Below are positions 48,983-59,518 of a DNA stretch of 64,000 bases, one piece after another. Below the pieces are notes generated by a model. It was not told the origin of the DNA. It was given only the letters and a program-made list of their open reading frames with translations, and did no database searches. The position numbers were made by a program, and so were the translations under genes. The number at the start of each line of letters is the position of its first letter. The stretch's first letter is position 1. The DNA comes from GCA-2733415 sp965178655 (GTDB taxonomy: Bacteria > Bacteroidota > Bacteroidia > Flavobacteriales > Flavobacteriaceae), in the NCBI GenBank assembly GCA_965178655.1, contig OZ238266.1, positions 2,065,712 through 2,129,711 on the forward strand, read 5' to 3'.

Positions 48983-51781
48983 CTATAACCACTCTCTATT
49001 AAATAGTTGTATTAATGTTTTTGTAGACAGTGTTACTTTAAAACGTATTTTTTCGTTGTAGTGAGGTTGGTTAATTTCTAACCCTAAATTAGAACTTATC
49101 GGAAAATATAACTCCAAATAGTCTGGAACTAGATTTAAGTGTATACCAGAGTCAAATAATAAATGCTTTGTGTTATTGTTAGATAGGATTCCTATATCTG
49201 CATAAGCATAAATATATTTCCATATTGTAGTATCTATATTCAAGGTTGCAATCCAGTTGTTTGCAAATGGGGTATCTAATTTAGATTTAAACCCTCCTTC
49301 AGCAATAATAATCTGTTGGCTATAGAATCCGGTATCTTCCGATCGCCCATAATAATTATGGTCAAACATATAATCTGTAGGTCTGTCTACAGCAAAACTA
49401 AAATAATTATGTTGTGTTTTGTTTTTTAGAAAAGCTCCTGTAAATACTCTAATGTTAAATTGGCGGTTATCTTTATAGTTGTTTCGGTATTCAAAAGTGG
49501 CTGATACTTTACTAAAGTTTTTAGCATATTGTAAGTCTCCAATGAAAGCATAAAATTGGTTATGCGTTTTATTGGTGTTAATGTAGTTTAAGTTGGTAAC
49601 ATTATAATTTGGGGTATCTGTACTGGTAGTGTTCTGACTTCTGTGTACAGAGATGTTTCGTAACACAATACGTTCTCTATGGTTGCTACGTAAGTTGTTT
49701 TTTGGCCTAAACAGAAATACCATAAACGGATTAAAACGGGTATACATTAAATCATCTAAATAGTGATATTGCTGAAATGAAAGTCCGTATTTAGCACTAA
49801 AAATAGATTTATTTTTATAATGTTTGGTGTATAATAGGGAAGTGCTTCCTATGAGTTTTTTACTTTTTGTTCCGTATAACGGTTTAATGCTATATAAAAA
49901 TGGTTTTTCAAGTATGGTTTTATTTGTAAATCGTATTCCTGGCGTAAAACCATCGTATAAATTGTACCCTAATTGTGGTACATAGAATATTTGATTATAT
50001 AATGGTGCTTCCGCATCTTTTAAAAAATTAAACTGCAGAGGTTTATTAAGTAGGTGTGGTGTAATAGGTTTGCTATTATTTCTTAAGTTGTATTCTGGCA
50101 CAATGCCTTCGTAGTTTAGTACTACTTTGTCGGCAGATTTATTTGGTAAAACGATGGTTTTGGTATTAGCAAAACCTGTAACATATTCTTTATGTATGAT
50201 TTTATCTCCTTTTATTTGATATATTGATATTGGAGCAATACTTTTTTTGTTATTTTTAAGGTGTACAAGAAGCTCGTTATTATGTTTAATAACTTTTTTT
50301 ATGGTGTAATCTATTTTATAATCCTTTAAAACATACTCCTCCATAAACCAGCTAATATCTTTATCAGTCTTTGTTTGTAAGTAGGTAATAAAATCTGCGG
50401 AGTTACTTTTTTTAAGGTTTGTAAGTAGGTAGTACTCTTTTATAGCCTCAGACAGAATATTTTTATTTAAGTAATCTTCAAGATAGAGTAATCCAATTCC
50501 AGCTTTATTTTTATTTGAAATTGTAGCGTTATATTTTAAGAGCGAATCTTTTGCGGTGTTAAGTTTTTGGGCTAGATTTTTACGTGCAGTATATAGGCTA
50601 AAATAGCTATACTGATCATTAAATTTCTTTTTTGAAATTTCTAATGTTTTAATACCCCATATAGAAGAGAGTGATCCTAGAATTTTCATTTCAGGATAGT
50701 TCTGGTCAAGGTATTTAATCATGATGTAGGTTTCTAAAGCATCAGATAACCAGTAATCTGTTCTAGGGTTTGTAAGAATAGTATTCTTAAGGTATTTAGA
50801 AATTGTTGTTTTTAAAATTTTTAACTCCTGCTGAAAACCACTCGGAAAAGGACGAATAAAACTTGGTAATTGATTTAAACCATAAACAGGATTTTGTTTA
50901 TAATTCTCATTTGAAAGTAATATTTTTTTATGAGGATATTCTCCTATATGTTTGGTTAAAAACTGACTTACTTTATCGTAAATAACCGACTCTATTTCTG
51001 GGCTAATGTTTTTTGATTTACAATTTGAAACATATGTAAGTTTATCTGTAATAGTTGTTTTAAAAGACTCTTCTTTTGTAATATGAAACTCCGAACTTAC
51101 TCGGTTTGTACCTTTAAATGTTATGGTGCGAATGCCATTTTTTGAATATTGATTTTCTTTATCTAAGTCGCTATATATACTATATGCTTTAGGAACATTT
51201 ATGCTAACGGAAAGATTGCTTTTAGGAGCATATAAATCGTCAAGGTTTTTATTACTGTAAACTTTCCAATGATCTGTAAGTACTGCGGGGATGATAAACC
51301 ATTCTTTTAATGCAATGTTTTTATTTGGAGTAATACCAAATCCTGTAAATTTAGTGGCTGGTAGTTGTAGGGTGTAAGAAAGGTGTATTGTAACAGAATT
51401 TTGAGAATTAAGAGGCTTGTTTAGTTTTAGTGCAATAATATCTGGCTGAGGTCTGTTGTATAAAATTTTCTGTGTATTGTCGGTAATATCTGTTATAACA
51501 GTTTTACCTCTTTCATGAGTTTTTGAAAAATGAAATATACTTCTATATTCTTCAGAAAATCGTTTAGCTAAAGGGGTTTTTGTTGATGAAAAAGAATTAT
51601 TCCAGTCGTGTAAATAGATGCTGTCTATCGTTTTTTTTGAGCTGTTTGTGAATACTATTTTCTCTGAAACAGAAATAATGTTTTTTTCAGGGAGAAATGT
51701 AGCGTCTACAATAACCTCTTGTTGTGAATAGACACAAAAAGAATAAAGTAGTAATAGAAAAAAAAGTTTGGTTTTAAACAT
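48983..51781 (-). CDS. M1 peptidase-like protein with C-terminal beta-barrel, catalytic motif missing
   Basis: 932 residues starting at ATG 51781 (MFKTKLFFLLLLYSF); the longer frame begins with TTG. A signal peptide ends at VYS before QQ. The N-terminal 200 residues resemble the M1 aminopeptidase beta domain. The next part contains the region that aligns with the zinc site: after ELKILK the expected HExxH is replaced by TTISK, although NPRTDYWLSDALETYIM, equivalent to the second Zn-ligand helix, is present. From about residue 590 a string of amphipathic strands (FLYSIKPLYGTKSKKLIGS, FNIRVFTGAFLKN) ends in an aromatic-rich tail, likely an outer-membrane barrel. An inactive peptidase-like surface protein is the best reading. 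Confidence 0.78.
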   Translation of the reverse strand: MFKTKLFFLLLLYSFCVYSQQEVIVDATFLPEKNIISVSEKIVFTNSSKKTIDSIYLHDWNNSFSSTKTPLAKRFSEEYRSIFHFSKTHERGKTVITDITDNTQKILYNRPQPDIIALKLNKPLNSQNSVTIHLSYTLQLPATKFTGFGITPNKNIALKEWFIIPAVLTDHWKVYSNKNLDDLYAPKSNLSVSINVPKAYSIYSDLDKENQYSKNGIRTITFKGTNRVSSEFHITKEESFKTTITDKLTYVSNCKSKNISPEIESVIYDKVSQFLTKHIGEYPHKKILLSNENYKQNPVYGLNQLPSFIRPFPSGFQQELKILKTTISKYLKNTILTNPRTDYWLSDALETYIMIKYLDQNYPEMKILGSLSSIWGIKTLEISKKKFNDQYSYFSLYTARKNLAQKLNTAKDSLLKYNATISNKNKAGIGLLYLEDYLNKNILSEAIKEYYLLTNLKKSNSADFITYLQTKTDKDISWFMEEYVLKDYKIDYTIKKVIKHNNELLVHLKNNKKSIAPISIYQIKGDKIIHKEYVTGFANTKTIVLPNKSADKVVLNYEGIVPEYNLRNNSKPITPHLLNKPLQFNFLKDAEAPLYNQIFYVPQLGYNLYDGFTPGIRFTNKTILEKPFLYSIKPLYGTKSKKLIGSTSLLYTKHYKNKSIFSAKYGLSFQQYHYLDDLMYTRFNPFMVFLFRPKNNLRSNHRERIVLRNISVHRSQNTTSTDTPNYNVTNLNYINTNKTHNQFYAFIGDLQYAKNFSKVSATFEYRNNYKDNRQFNIRVFTGAFLKNKTQHNYFSFAVDRPTDYMFDHNYYGRSEDTGFYSQQIIIAEGGFKSKLDTPFANNWIATLNIDTTIWKYIYAYADIGILSNNNTKHLLFDSGIHLNLVPDYLELYFPISSNLGLEINQPHYNEKIRFKVTLSTKTLIQLFNREWL

Positions 51782-51822
51782 AGATAAATGCAAAATTGCA
51801 TTGCAATATAGTAATTATAGGC

Positions 51823-54800
51823 TTATCTTTTTAAAGAAAAATGTGCGCGAAACTCTTTTTCTTGATTGTTGAGTCCTATATACTTTACTAAAAACCAATA
51901 ATCTGAAGCAAATAAGTTTTCACCATTATATGTGCCGTCCCATCCAGCATCTATGGGAGACAATTGCTTTATAAATTTACCATAGCGGTCAAAGATGTAT
52001 ATTTTTGCGTTAGGCTGAAAGTCTAAATCCCAGATATTCCAAGTGTCGTTAAACCCATCGCCGTTTGGTGTAAAAAACTTTGGGTAATTGATTACAGTAG
52101 TGGTTAATATGGTATTTCCGCAATTGTTTAATGTATCTCTTATTGTAATACTGTGCTCACCAGAGCTTACATTATAAAATATATTTGAAGATTGAAAAGG
52201 GCCATTATCAAGTTGATATTCATAATCGCCATAACCGCTAATTATTTCCACTTCAATTGTTGCATATTGCTCAAAGTAATCAGAAACATGCACAATAGCT
52301 TCAGCAATACTTGATCTGGTTACATTTACTGTAGTGCTATTGTAATTACATTCTGGAGGGGAGTCTGGGGCTAATTTAATTGTTTCAATGGTATATGTTC
52401 CTATTTCGGTTGCCAAGTAATTGGCACCTGTATGTACTAATACTCCGTTTAGATACCAATTAATAGTAAAACCATTTGCACTAACTCCTGATTCCAATAA
52501 AATAGGTTGTATGGTCTCGTTCGTTATAGGGTCTACGCATATAATACCATCTTCAACAAAAAAGTCTAGCAACGGGTAAATATTAAGATTAAATGATTCT
52601 TGTGCAAAACAATTTACATTATTAAATGCTGTGGCATATATATAAATTATTTGTTCACCTATAGTATCTATGTTATAGTTGCTAGGTGAAATTAATCCTA
52701 CACCGTTAGGCTCAGTATAGTATCCTATATTAAAATTAGAGTTGTCTAAGTCAGGTAATGTATAGCTTTCACATACAGTTTGATTAGGAATATCATTAAT
52801 TATAGGTGTTTCAGATATAGTAATTGTAAAACTTTCTTCATCAAAACATGTAGCACGCACTCCATTTATGGTATACACAAAAATAGTATATGTACCAGGG
52901 TTGTTATAAATATAATTATTAGGCATAATTAATCCAATACCTCCGGTTTCGGTATAATAATCACCTGTTTCTAGTACAGGAAGCGTGTAACTATCACATG
53001 CCGTAATGTTGTTAAAATCCCCTACATCTACGTCATCAATATTTATCGTAAATACAATTTGGGAAGCACAAGTGTTTAAACTAGGTTGTGCATTATATAG
53101 GTATAAAGTTTGTGTTTCGGTAATGATTGTTCCGCTGTTAATAGCTGTCCCAGTTCCGTTTGGTTCGGTATAATATGTTCCGTTTGTAGGAGTTGGAAGT
53201 GTGTATGGATCACAGGAGTATACATCAATAAAATTATCTATAGGAGGTAATGGTAGTATATCTATTTGAAAACTAGACTCATTATCGCAACCATTGATTA
53301 AGTTATTAATATATATGGTAGAGTTAAAATTAATACTATCACCTGAATTATACTGGTTTCCGGTTCTTCCGGAGCCGTCAAAATAGTCTCCATTTATTAT
53401 TACAGGTAGTATATAAGGATCATCAATACAGTTTTGAACATCCGGTAGAGTATCTACAGTAGGAATAGGAACGATAGTGATATCAAATGAAAAGCTATCG
53501 GTACAATTTGGTGCAGTACTAGTTTCGGCATATATGTATACCGTTTGTGATGTTGTTATAATTGTTCCAAAGGGGATAAGATTTCCTTGTCCGCTAGGCA
53601 TTGTGTAGTAATTTCCTGTGGATAAACTCGGGAGTGTATAACTGCCACAGGCAGTAACAGGTTGTGAGTTATTAATGATACTAACAATAAATGAGCTTTC
53701 ATTAATACAACCATTTACATCAGGACCATTAAAGATATATACTGTTTGTGAGTTTGTTAGTGTGGTATCTGTAATAGGGTTAGTACCTCCAGGGGTACTG
53801 TAGTAATCTCCGTTTGTCAGACTTTGTAAGGAGTAGCTAACACAGGTTACTACATCTTCAAGTTCATCAACAGGAGGGAGTGGAAATATAGTAATTGGGA
53901 AAGCCTCGTTTCTACATAATATGCCATCTATCTCTGCATAATAATATATTATTTGGCTAGTGCTTAATATTGTTCCTGCTGGTATAATACTTCCTGTGCC
54001 GCTAGGGCCATCTATTGCGGTGTAAAAATCACCTGCTGGAGGAGTGGGTATTGTAAAGTTTTCACAATGGTTTAGTGCAATAGTATATTCATCAATAAAT
54101 ACGGCATTAAAAAAAGTTTCATTTGTACATCCATTTTCATCAGGTCCTATAAAAATATAATACAAACCATTGACATCAATAACATCGCCAGAATTTAACA
54201 TTGTTCCTGTGGCATTGGGGTCAGTATAATAGTTTCCGTTGACTATAGGGGGGAGCACGTAGTTACTACATTCTAGTACATCGGCTATTTGAGAAACTTC
54301 AGGGAGTGGATTTATAATAATATCAAAACTTATAATATCAAAACAATCCAGATTACTATTATTTTGTAGGAACACCCAAATAGTTTCTATATTGTTTCCA
54401 GAAGAAACAGTATATAAGTTATTTGCCAAAACATTTTGGTTGTTTAGAGCATCATTTAAGGAACTAAAATAATTTAAAGTATATTGTGATGGTGATAGAC
54501 CGTTTAAAATTTGATTGTCTTGTATGCTAAGATCAATGATTTCAATACTTCCAGGATCACAAATTTCAATGTTATCAGGAATTGTAGCTTCTGTTGCAGG
54601 TGTAAGGATTAATTCAAACTCAAGAATAACATCACAAAAAGAATCACTAATAATGTTATATAGTTTTATATATATAGTTTCGTTTCCAGGGCTATCATAG
54701 TTAGTGATATTATTTATAGATGTATTACTATCAATATCTATTAATGAGGCATAATAAAAAAGGTTATAAACATCAGCGTCAATACCTAATATAGAAGTAT

Positions 54801-55893
54801 TATTTTCGGTTAAATTGTATGAATATGATGCGCTTCCTGTGTCACAAAGCGCTAAGTCAATAGTGCTATTAATAATTAAGTCGTTTACAATAACACTATC
54901 TGTAAGTGTACAGCTAGTGCCTGTTTTGGTAGCTGTCACCTCATATATTCCTGTTTGGGTGAGGGTAATGGAGTTGGTTGTTTCTCCGAGAATTACATTT
55001 CCATTAAGTGTCCATACATGTGAAAAATCAGTTTCATCAAGCGCCGTAGAAATTGTACTGCTATTTCCTTGACATAAAGTTATGTCTTCTCCTAGATTTA
55101 GTGGGGTGCTAAATGTTCCTGCATCAATAAATACGGCAGAATCATAATCAGGGTTATTATAATCGCCAATAACCAATTTAATTTGATATGGTGTGTTTGG
55201 CGTTAGTGTAGTACTAGCATTTAATACTGTTGTATAACCTCGCATGTTTAAGGCGGCATTTAAAGGATTGGTAGGGGTGTAGGTGTCAAATAAGTTTTCG
55301 TTTTCGGAAGTACAAGATGGGTTATAGGCATTGTCTCTAATAGTACTTACGGAAACTGGTATTGTTGAACTTGGAACAACAGCAAGATTGGTACTTACAT
55401 TTGTATTTAAATCGGTAATTATAAAAGCAAAAACATCACTAAACCCACATTGCCATTGTCCGTATTCATTTGATGCAAATATAAAATCAAAACTAAATTC
55501 GCTAGATATTGGGGTAAAATCGAATTGCAGAAAGGCAGTATCGGTAATATTAGCATTCTGTCCGGTACTGGTGCTAATGTTTTCTAAAAAAGGATCGGAG
55601 TTACTGTTTAACTGGCTGCTTAAATTAGTATCGGTATAATTACCTTGCGTATAAGCAGCAATTCCGGAACGAATTATAACACCTTCAGAAATAGGGAATG
55701 TTGATCCGTTTTGATTAAAATAAGCTACAGATTCACTTGATGAGGATAGTATGTTGCTTGCTTCTACACAAGAACCTGAAAGCAGTAGATTGACTAAATC
55801 TGTTTCAGAGTATAAAGTATCATCAACAACTATACTTTGTGAGAAAAGGACAGTCGAGAAAAGAAGAACTAATATGTTAATTCTTTGTTTCAT
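51823..55893 (-). CDS. T9SS type B sorted giant protein with choice-of-anchor L and eight Cys repeats
   Basis: Predicted surface protein of 1356 residues. A signal peptide (VLFS before Gln) is followed by a choice-of-anchor L domain (about residues 22-270, FSFDFIFASNEYGQWQC). A region with Ig-like and LSxLQxNE-type sequences follows (about 270-540). Then about eight repeats of 65-80 residues (about 540-1105) share a Cys-x-x-Y-x-L-P start, a GxYYT centre and a YIY/C ending. The C-terminal type B sorting domain starts with FFTPNGDGFNDTWNI and ends FRAHFSLKR. It is a distant relative of the protein encoded at 25269, but has no PorP/SprF gene next to it. It lies between the LOG gene and the peptidase-like gene, with short gaps. 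Confidence 0.88.
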   Translation of the reverse strand: MKQRINILVLLFSTVLFSQSIVVDDTLYSETDLVNLLLSGSCVEASNILSSSSESVAYFNQNGSTFPISEGVIIRSGIAAYTQGNYTDTNLSSQLNSNSDPFLENISTSTGQNANITDTAFLQFDFTPISSEFSFDFIFASNEYGQWQCGFSDVFAFIITDLNTNVSTNLAVVPSSTIPVSVSTIRDNAYNPSCTSENENLFDTYTPTNPLNAALNMRGYTTVLNASTTLTPNTPYQIKLVIGDYNNPDYDSAVFIDAGTFSTPLNLGEDITLCQGNSSTISTALDETDFSHVWTLNGNVILGETTNSITLTQTGIYEVTATKTGTSCTLTDSVIVNDLIINSTIDLALCDTGSASYSYNLTENNTSILGIDADVYNLFYYASLIDIDSNTSINNITNYDSPGNETIYIKLYNIISDSFCDVILEFELILTPATEATIPDNIEICDPGSIEIIDLSIQDNQILNGLSPSQYTLNYFSSLNDALNNQNVLANNLYTVSSGNNIETIWVFLQNNSNLDCFDIISFDIIINPLPEVSQIADVLECSNYVLPPIVNGNYYTDPNATGTMLNSGDVIDVNGLYYIFIGPDENGCTNETFFNAVFIDEYTIALNHCENFTIPTPPAGDFYTAIDGPSGTGSIIPAGTILSTSQIIYYYAEIDGILCRNEAFPITIFPLPPVDELEDVVTCVSYSLQSLTNGDYYSTPGGTNPITDTTLTNSQTVYIFNGPDVNGCINESSFIVSIINNSQPVTACGSYTLPSLSTGNYYTMPSGQGNLIPFGTIITTSQTVYIYAETSTAPNCTDSFSFDITIVPIPTVDTLPDVQNCIDDPYILPVIINGDYFDGSGRTGNQYNSGDSINFNSTIYINNLINGCDNESSFQIDILPLPPIDNFIDVYSCDPYTLPTPTNGTYYTEPNGTGTAINSGTIITETQTLYLYNAQPSLNTCASQIVFTINIDDVDVGDFNNITACDSYTLPVLETGDYYTETGGIGLIMPNNYIYNNPGTYTIFVYTINGVRATCFDEESFTITISETPIINDIPNQTVCESYTLPDLDNSNFNIGYYTEPNGVGLISPSNYNIDTIGEQIIYIYATAFNNVNCFAQESFNLNIYPLLDFFVEDGIICVDPITNETIQPILLESGVSANGFTINWYLNGVLVHTGANYLATEIGTYTIETIKLAPDSPPECNYNSTTVNVTRSSIAEAIVHVSDYFEQYATIEVEIISGYGDYEYQLDNGPFQSSNIFYNVSSGEHSITIRDTLNNCGNTILTTTVINYPKFFTPNGDGFNDTWNIWDLDFQPNAKIYIFDRYGKFIKQLSPIDAGWDGTYNGENLFASDYWFLVKYIGLNNQEKEFRAHFSLKR
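52580..54290 (-). repeat. About eight protein-level repeats within the type B giant protein gene
   Basis: The repeats start with sequences like CSNYVLP, CENFTIP, CGSYTLP, CDPYTLP, CDSYTLP and CESYTLP, each followed by a GNYYT/GDYYT block, and are diverged at the DNA level, unlike the recent pair at 25335. Boundaries are approximate. Confidence 0.8.
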
Positions 55894-55940
55894 AATAACG
55901 TTGTGTAATAATATAACGAAAACAAAAAATTAAACCCTAC

Positions 55941-56630
55941 TTAAAAATTAGGGCGTAGAGCATATTTCTTGTAAAAGTTGTCAAGCACAGTGATAACCTC
56001 ATCTTCGGTATCTACAATATGTATAAGATTTAAGTCTTCTGGACTGACTGTTTTATGGTTTTTAACCATAGTGCCTTTAATCCAGTCCATTAATCCATTC
56101 CAGTAAGTTGATCCGACTAAAATAATGGGGAATTTTTCAATTTTTTTAGTTTGAATAAGTGTAATGGCTTCAAAAAGCTCGTCTAAAGTTCCAAAACCTC
56201 CCGGCATAACTACAAAACCCTGTGAGTATTTAACAAACATAACCTTTCTTACAAAAAAATAATCATGGTCAATACTTTTGTCATTATCTATATAGGGGTT
56301 ATCATGCTGTTCAAAGGGGAGTTCTATGTTTAAGCCTACAGAAGTTCCTTTTCCTAAATGGGCACCTTTATTTCCGGCTTCCATTATACCAGGTCCTCCT
56401 CCAGTAATAACACCATAACCATGAGATACAATTTTTTGCGCAACCTTTACAGCAAGCTTATAATATTCATTGTCGGGGGTTGTTCTTGCAGATCCAAAAA
56501 TAGAAACACAAGGCCCTATTTTACTCATTTTTTCAAATCCACTAACAAATTCACTCATTATTTTAAAAATAGCCCATGAGTCATTTGCTTTTATTTCATT
56601 CCAATCTTTAGTTAAATTTAGTTTGTTCAT
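55941..56630 (-). CDS. LOG-family Rossmann protein (TIGR00730)
   Basis: Probable nucleoside 5'-monophosphate phosphoribohydrolase of 229 residues. SIFGSARTTPDNEYY and the signature VITGGGPGIMEAGNKGAH are present, and MPGGFGTLDELFEAITLIQTKK carries the PGGxGTxxE motif of the LOG family. It is 59 bases downstream of uvrA and 47 bases upstream of the type B protein gene on the same strand. In plants such enzymes release cytokinins; in bacteria a nucleotide salvage or housekeeping role is more usual. Confidence 0.92.
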   Translation of the reverse strand: MNKLNLTKDWNEIKANDSWAIFKIMSEFVSGFEKMSKIGPCVSIFGSARTTPDNEYYKLAVKVAQKIVSHGYGVITGGGPGIMEAGNKGAHLGKGTSVGLNIELPFEQHDNPYIDNDKSIDHDYFFVRKVMFVKYSQGFVVMPGGFGTLDELFEAITLIQTKKIEKFPIILVGSTYWNGLMDWIKGTMVKNHKTVSPEDLNLIHIVDTEDEVITVLDNFYKKYALRPNF

Positions 56631-56689
56631 ATTTTTATATAGTATTAACGACTATTAAAGATATGGTATTTAAATCTAAAACAGGAAGG

Positions 56690-59518
56690 TTAGAGCTCTT
56701 TTTTTAGATAAGTAGCCGTGTATCCAATTTCTTTTTTACAAATTTCTTCAGGTGTACCTGTAGCTAGAACAGTCCCTCCGTTTTTTCCGCCTTCGGGACC
56801 TATATCTATAATATGGTCAGCAAGTTTAATAACATCTAAGTTGTGTTCAATAATTACTACAGAGTTTCCTTTATCTACGAGGTTATTAATAACGCCCATA
56901 AGCACATTTATATCTTCAAAATGCAAGCCAGTTGTAGGTTCATCTAATATGTAAAAAGTGTTTCCTGTTGCTTTTTTCGATAATTCTGTGGCTAATTTTA
57001 TGCGCTGTGCTTCTCCTCCTGAAAGTGTTGTACTTTGTTGTCCGAGCGTAATATACCCTAGACCAACATCTTGAATGGTTTTTAGTTTTCTATAAATTTT
57101 AGGAATATGTTCAAAGAAATCAACGCCTTCATTTATAGTCATATTTAGAGTGTCAGAAATAGTCTTTCCTTTATATCTAATCTCTAAAGTTTCTCTGTTA
57201 AAACGTTTTCCCTGGCAGGTTTCGCACTCTACATAAACATCTGGTAAAAAATTCATTTCAATAACACGCAAACCACCACCTTGGCAGGTTTCGCAACGTC
57301 CGCCTTTAACATTAAAGCTAAAACGCCCAGGCTTATAACCTCTAATAGCGGCTTCGTTAGTTTTAGAAAACAAGGCGCGTATTTCGCTAAAAACACCGGT
57401 ATATGTAGCAGGATTTGAACGTGGAGTACGTCCAATTGGACTCTGATTAATATCAATTACCTTGTCAATATATTCTAGGCCACTAATACTTTTGTATGGC
57501 ATTGGTTTTTTTACACCGTTAAAAAAATGTGCATTTAATATGGGGTAAATGGTTTCATTGATAAGTGTAGATTTTCCACTTCCAGATACACCGGTAACGC
57601 AAACTAATTGTCCCAAAGGAATAGTAATAGAAACATTTTTTAAATTGTTTCCTGTAGCGCCCTTAAGAGTAAGTTTTTTGCCATTCCCTTTGCGTCGGGT
57701 AGTGGGAATGCTAATTTCTTTAGCACCGTTTAAATACTTTGCGGTAAGGGTGTTTTCGTTTAATAATTCTTTAGGTGTTCCTTTAGAAATAATTTCTCCA
57801 CCGTTTTTTCCAGCATGCGGACCAATATCAATAACATAATCTGCCTGTTCAATCATGTCTTTATCGTGTTCTACTACCAATACAGAATTTCCAATATCTC
57901 TCAATTCAATAAGCGAATTGATTAACTTTTCATTATCTCGTTGGTGCAGACCAATACTAGGTTCGTCTAATATATATAATACACCTACTAGTTTTGAACC
58001 AATTTGAGTAGCCAATCTAATACGTTGTGCTTCTCCTCCAGAAAGTGTTTTTGAGCTTCTGTTAAGGCTGAGGTAATTTAAGCCTACAGCAACTAAAAAT
58101 TGCAATCGTTCTTGTATTTCCTTAATAACCTCATGACCTATTTTTAGCTGCTTGGAGCTTAATGTGTCGGGGAGGTTTTTTATCCATTCAGATAATTCAA
58201 TAATATCCATATTTGCTAGTTCAGCAATATTTTTAGTATTGATTTTAAAGTATAAAGATTCTTTTTTTAACCTACCGCCGTTACAGCTACTACAGGTGTT
58301 ATGAGTCATGTATTCTTTAGCCCATCGTTTTAAAGAAGTTGTGTTATTCTGTTTATATTGCCCGTCAATAAACGCTATAATTCCTTCAAAATTTATGTTG
58401 TATTCTCGTGTTACACCAAGGTTTTTTGAGGCTACTGAAAACTGTTCATTTCCGCCATATAGTATGACTTGCATAGCTTCTTTAGGGATTTTTTTTATGG
58501 GATCAGAGAGTTTAAAGCCGTATCGAGAAGCAATTGTTTCTAACTGAGAAAACATCCATGATTTTTTAGCAATTCCTAATGGTGCAATACCACCGTTTTG
58601 TATAGATAGTTTGTTGTCTGGAATAATTTTACTAACACTAACTTCATACAAATGTCCAATACCATTACAGGTATTACAAGCGCCTTTTGGGGAGTTAAAA
58701 GAAAAAGTATTTGGTTCTGGGTTGGGGTATGAAATTCCAGAGACAGGGCACATTAAGTCTCTAGAAAAATAGCGTGCAGCATTAGTATCATGCTCAATAA
58801 TAAGTAAGATGTTATTACCGTGATACATGGCAGTTCGTATGGTTTCAGAAATACGTTTATCATCAGTGTTATTAGTGCTTATTTTTAACCTGTCAATAAC
58901 AATGTCAATATCATGTGTTTTATAGCGATCTAGCTTCATGCCTTTAACAATATCTACAATTTCACCATCAACCCTAACTTTGGTAAAACCTTGCTTGGCA
59001 ATAGATTCAAAAAGCTCGCGATAATGTCCTTTTCTAGATTTTATTACTGGAGCAAGTACAATTATTTTTTTATTGTTATAATCTGATAAAATTAAATCTT
59101 GAATTTGTTGATCAGAATAACTCACCATTTTTTCATTGGTAACATGGCTATAAGCATCTGCTGTACGTGCAAAGAGTAGTCGTAAAAAATCGTAAATTTC
59201 AGTAATGGTACCTACTGTCGATCTCGGATTTTTATTAGTTGTTTTTTGCTCAATAGCAATTACAGGAGATAAGCCATCAATTTTATCAACATCCGGACGC
59301 TCTAGCCCTCCTAAAAACTGCCTTGCATAAGCCGAGAAAGTTTCAATATATCTACGTTGCCCTTCAGCATAAATGGTGTCAAAAGCTAAAGAAGATTTTC
59401 CAGAACCAGATAAGCCTGTAATAACCACAAGTTGTTCACGAGGAATTTTTAAGTCAATATTTTTTAGGTTATGTACTCTAGCACCTTGTATATTAATGTA
59501 TTCTTGATTGTTTTTCAT
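56690..59518 (-). CDS. uvrA: UvrABC system protein A
   Basis: DNA damage recognition ATPase of nucleotide excision repair. 942 residues from MKNNQEYINIQGARVHNL; the ORF could begin five codons earlier, but the family begins here. It has two ABC ATPase modules: Walker A GLSGSGKSSLAFDT near the N-terminus and GVSGSGKSTLINET near 640, signatures SGGEAQRIRLA and SGGEAQRIKLA, and zinc-finger Cys pairs (CPVSG...CNTC, CETCQGGG...CETCQGK). The CxxC elements look complete. LOG and the surface-protein genes follow closely, possibly transcribed by read-through. Confidence 0.97.
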   Translation of the reverse strand: MKNNQEYINIQGARVHNLKNIDLKIPREQLVVITGLSGSGKSSLAFDTIYAEGQRRYIETFSAYARQFLGGLERPDVDKIDGLSPVIAIEQKTTNKNPRSTVGTITEIYDFLRLLFARTADAYSHVTNEKMVSYSDQQIQDLILSDYNNKKIIVLAPVIKSRKGHYRELFESIAKQGFTKVRVDGEIVDIVKGMKLDRYKTHDIDIVIDRLKISTNNTDDKRISETIRTAMYHGNNILLIIEHDTNAARYFSRDLMCPVSGISYPNPEPNTFSFNSPKGACNTCNGIGHLYEVSVSKIIPDNKLSIQNGGIAPLGIAKKSWMFSQLETIASRYGFKLSDPIKKIPKEAMQVILYGGNEQFSVASKNLGVTREYNINFEGIIAFIDGQYKQNNTTSLKRWAKEYMTHNTCSSCNGGRLKKESLYFKINTKNIAELANMDIIELSEWIKNLPDTLSSKQLKIGHEVIKEIQERLQFLVAVGLNYLSLNRSSKTLSGGEAQRIRLATQIGSKLVGVLYILDEPSIGLHQRDNEKLINSLIELRDIGNSVLVVEHDKDMIEQADYVIDIGPHAGKNGGEIISKGTPKELLNENTLTAKYLNGAKEISIPTTRRKGNGKKLTLKGATGNNLKNVSITIPLGQLVCVTGVSGSGKSTLINETIYPILNAHFFNGVKKPMPYKSISGLEYIDKVIDINQSPIGRTPRSNPATYTGVFSEIRALFSKTNEAAIRGYKPGRFSFNVKGGRCETCQGGGLRVIEMNFLPDVYVECETCQGKRFNRETLEIRYKGKTISDTLNMTINEGVDFFEHIPKIYRKLKTIQDVGLGYITLGQQSTTLSGGEAQRIKLATELSKKATGNTFYILDEPTTGLHFEDINVLMGVINNLVDKGNSVVIIEHNLDVIKLADHIIDIGPEGGKNGGTVLATGTPEEICKKEIGYTATYLKKEL

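Noticed and set aside
52580..54290. CRISPR-like or DNA satellite array in the second giant protein gene
   Set aside because: Periodicity exists only at the protein level; DNA units differ and all are within one open frame.
55941..56630. LOG protein as a sign of plant-hormone production
   Set aside because: TIGR00730 proteins are widespread housekeeping proteins; no isopentenyl-AMP synthase is linked (miaA here is the ordinary tRNA enzyme).
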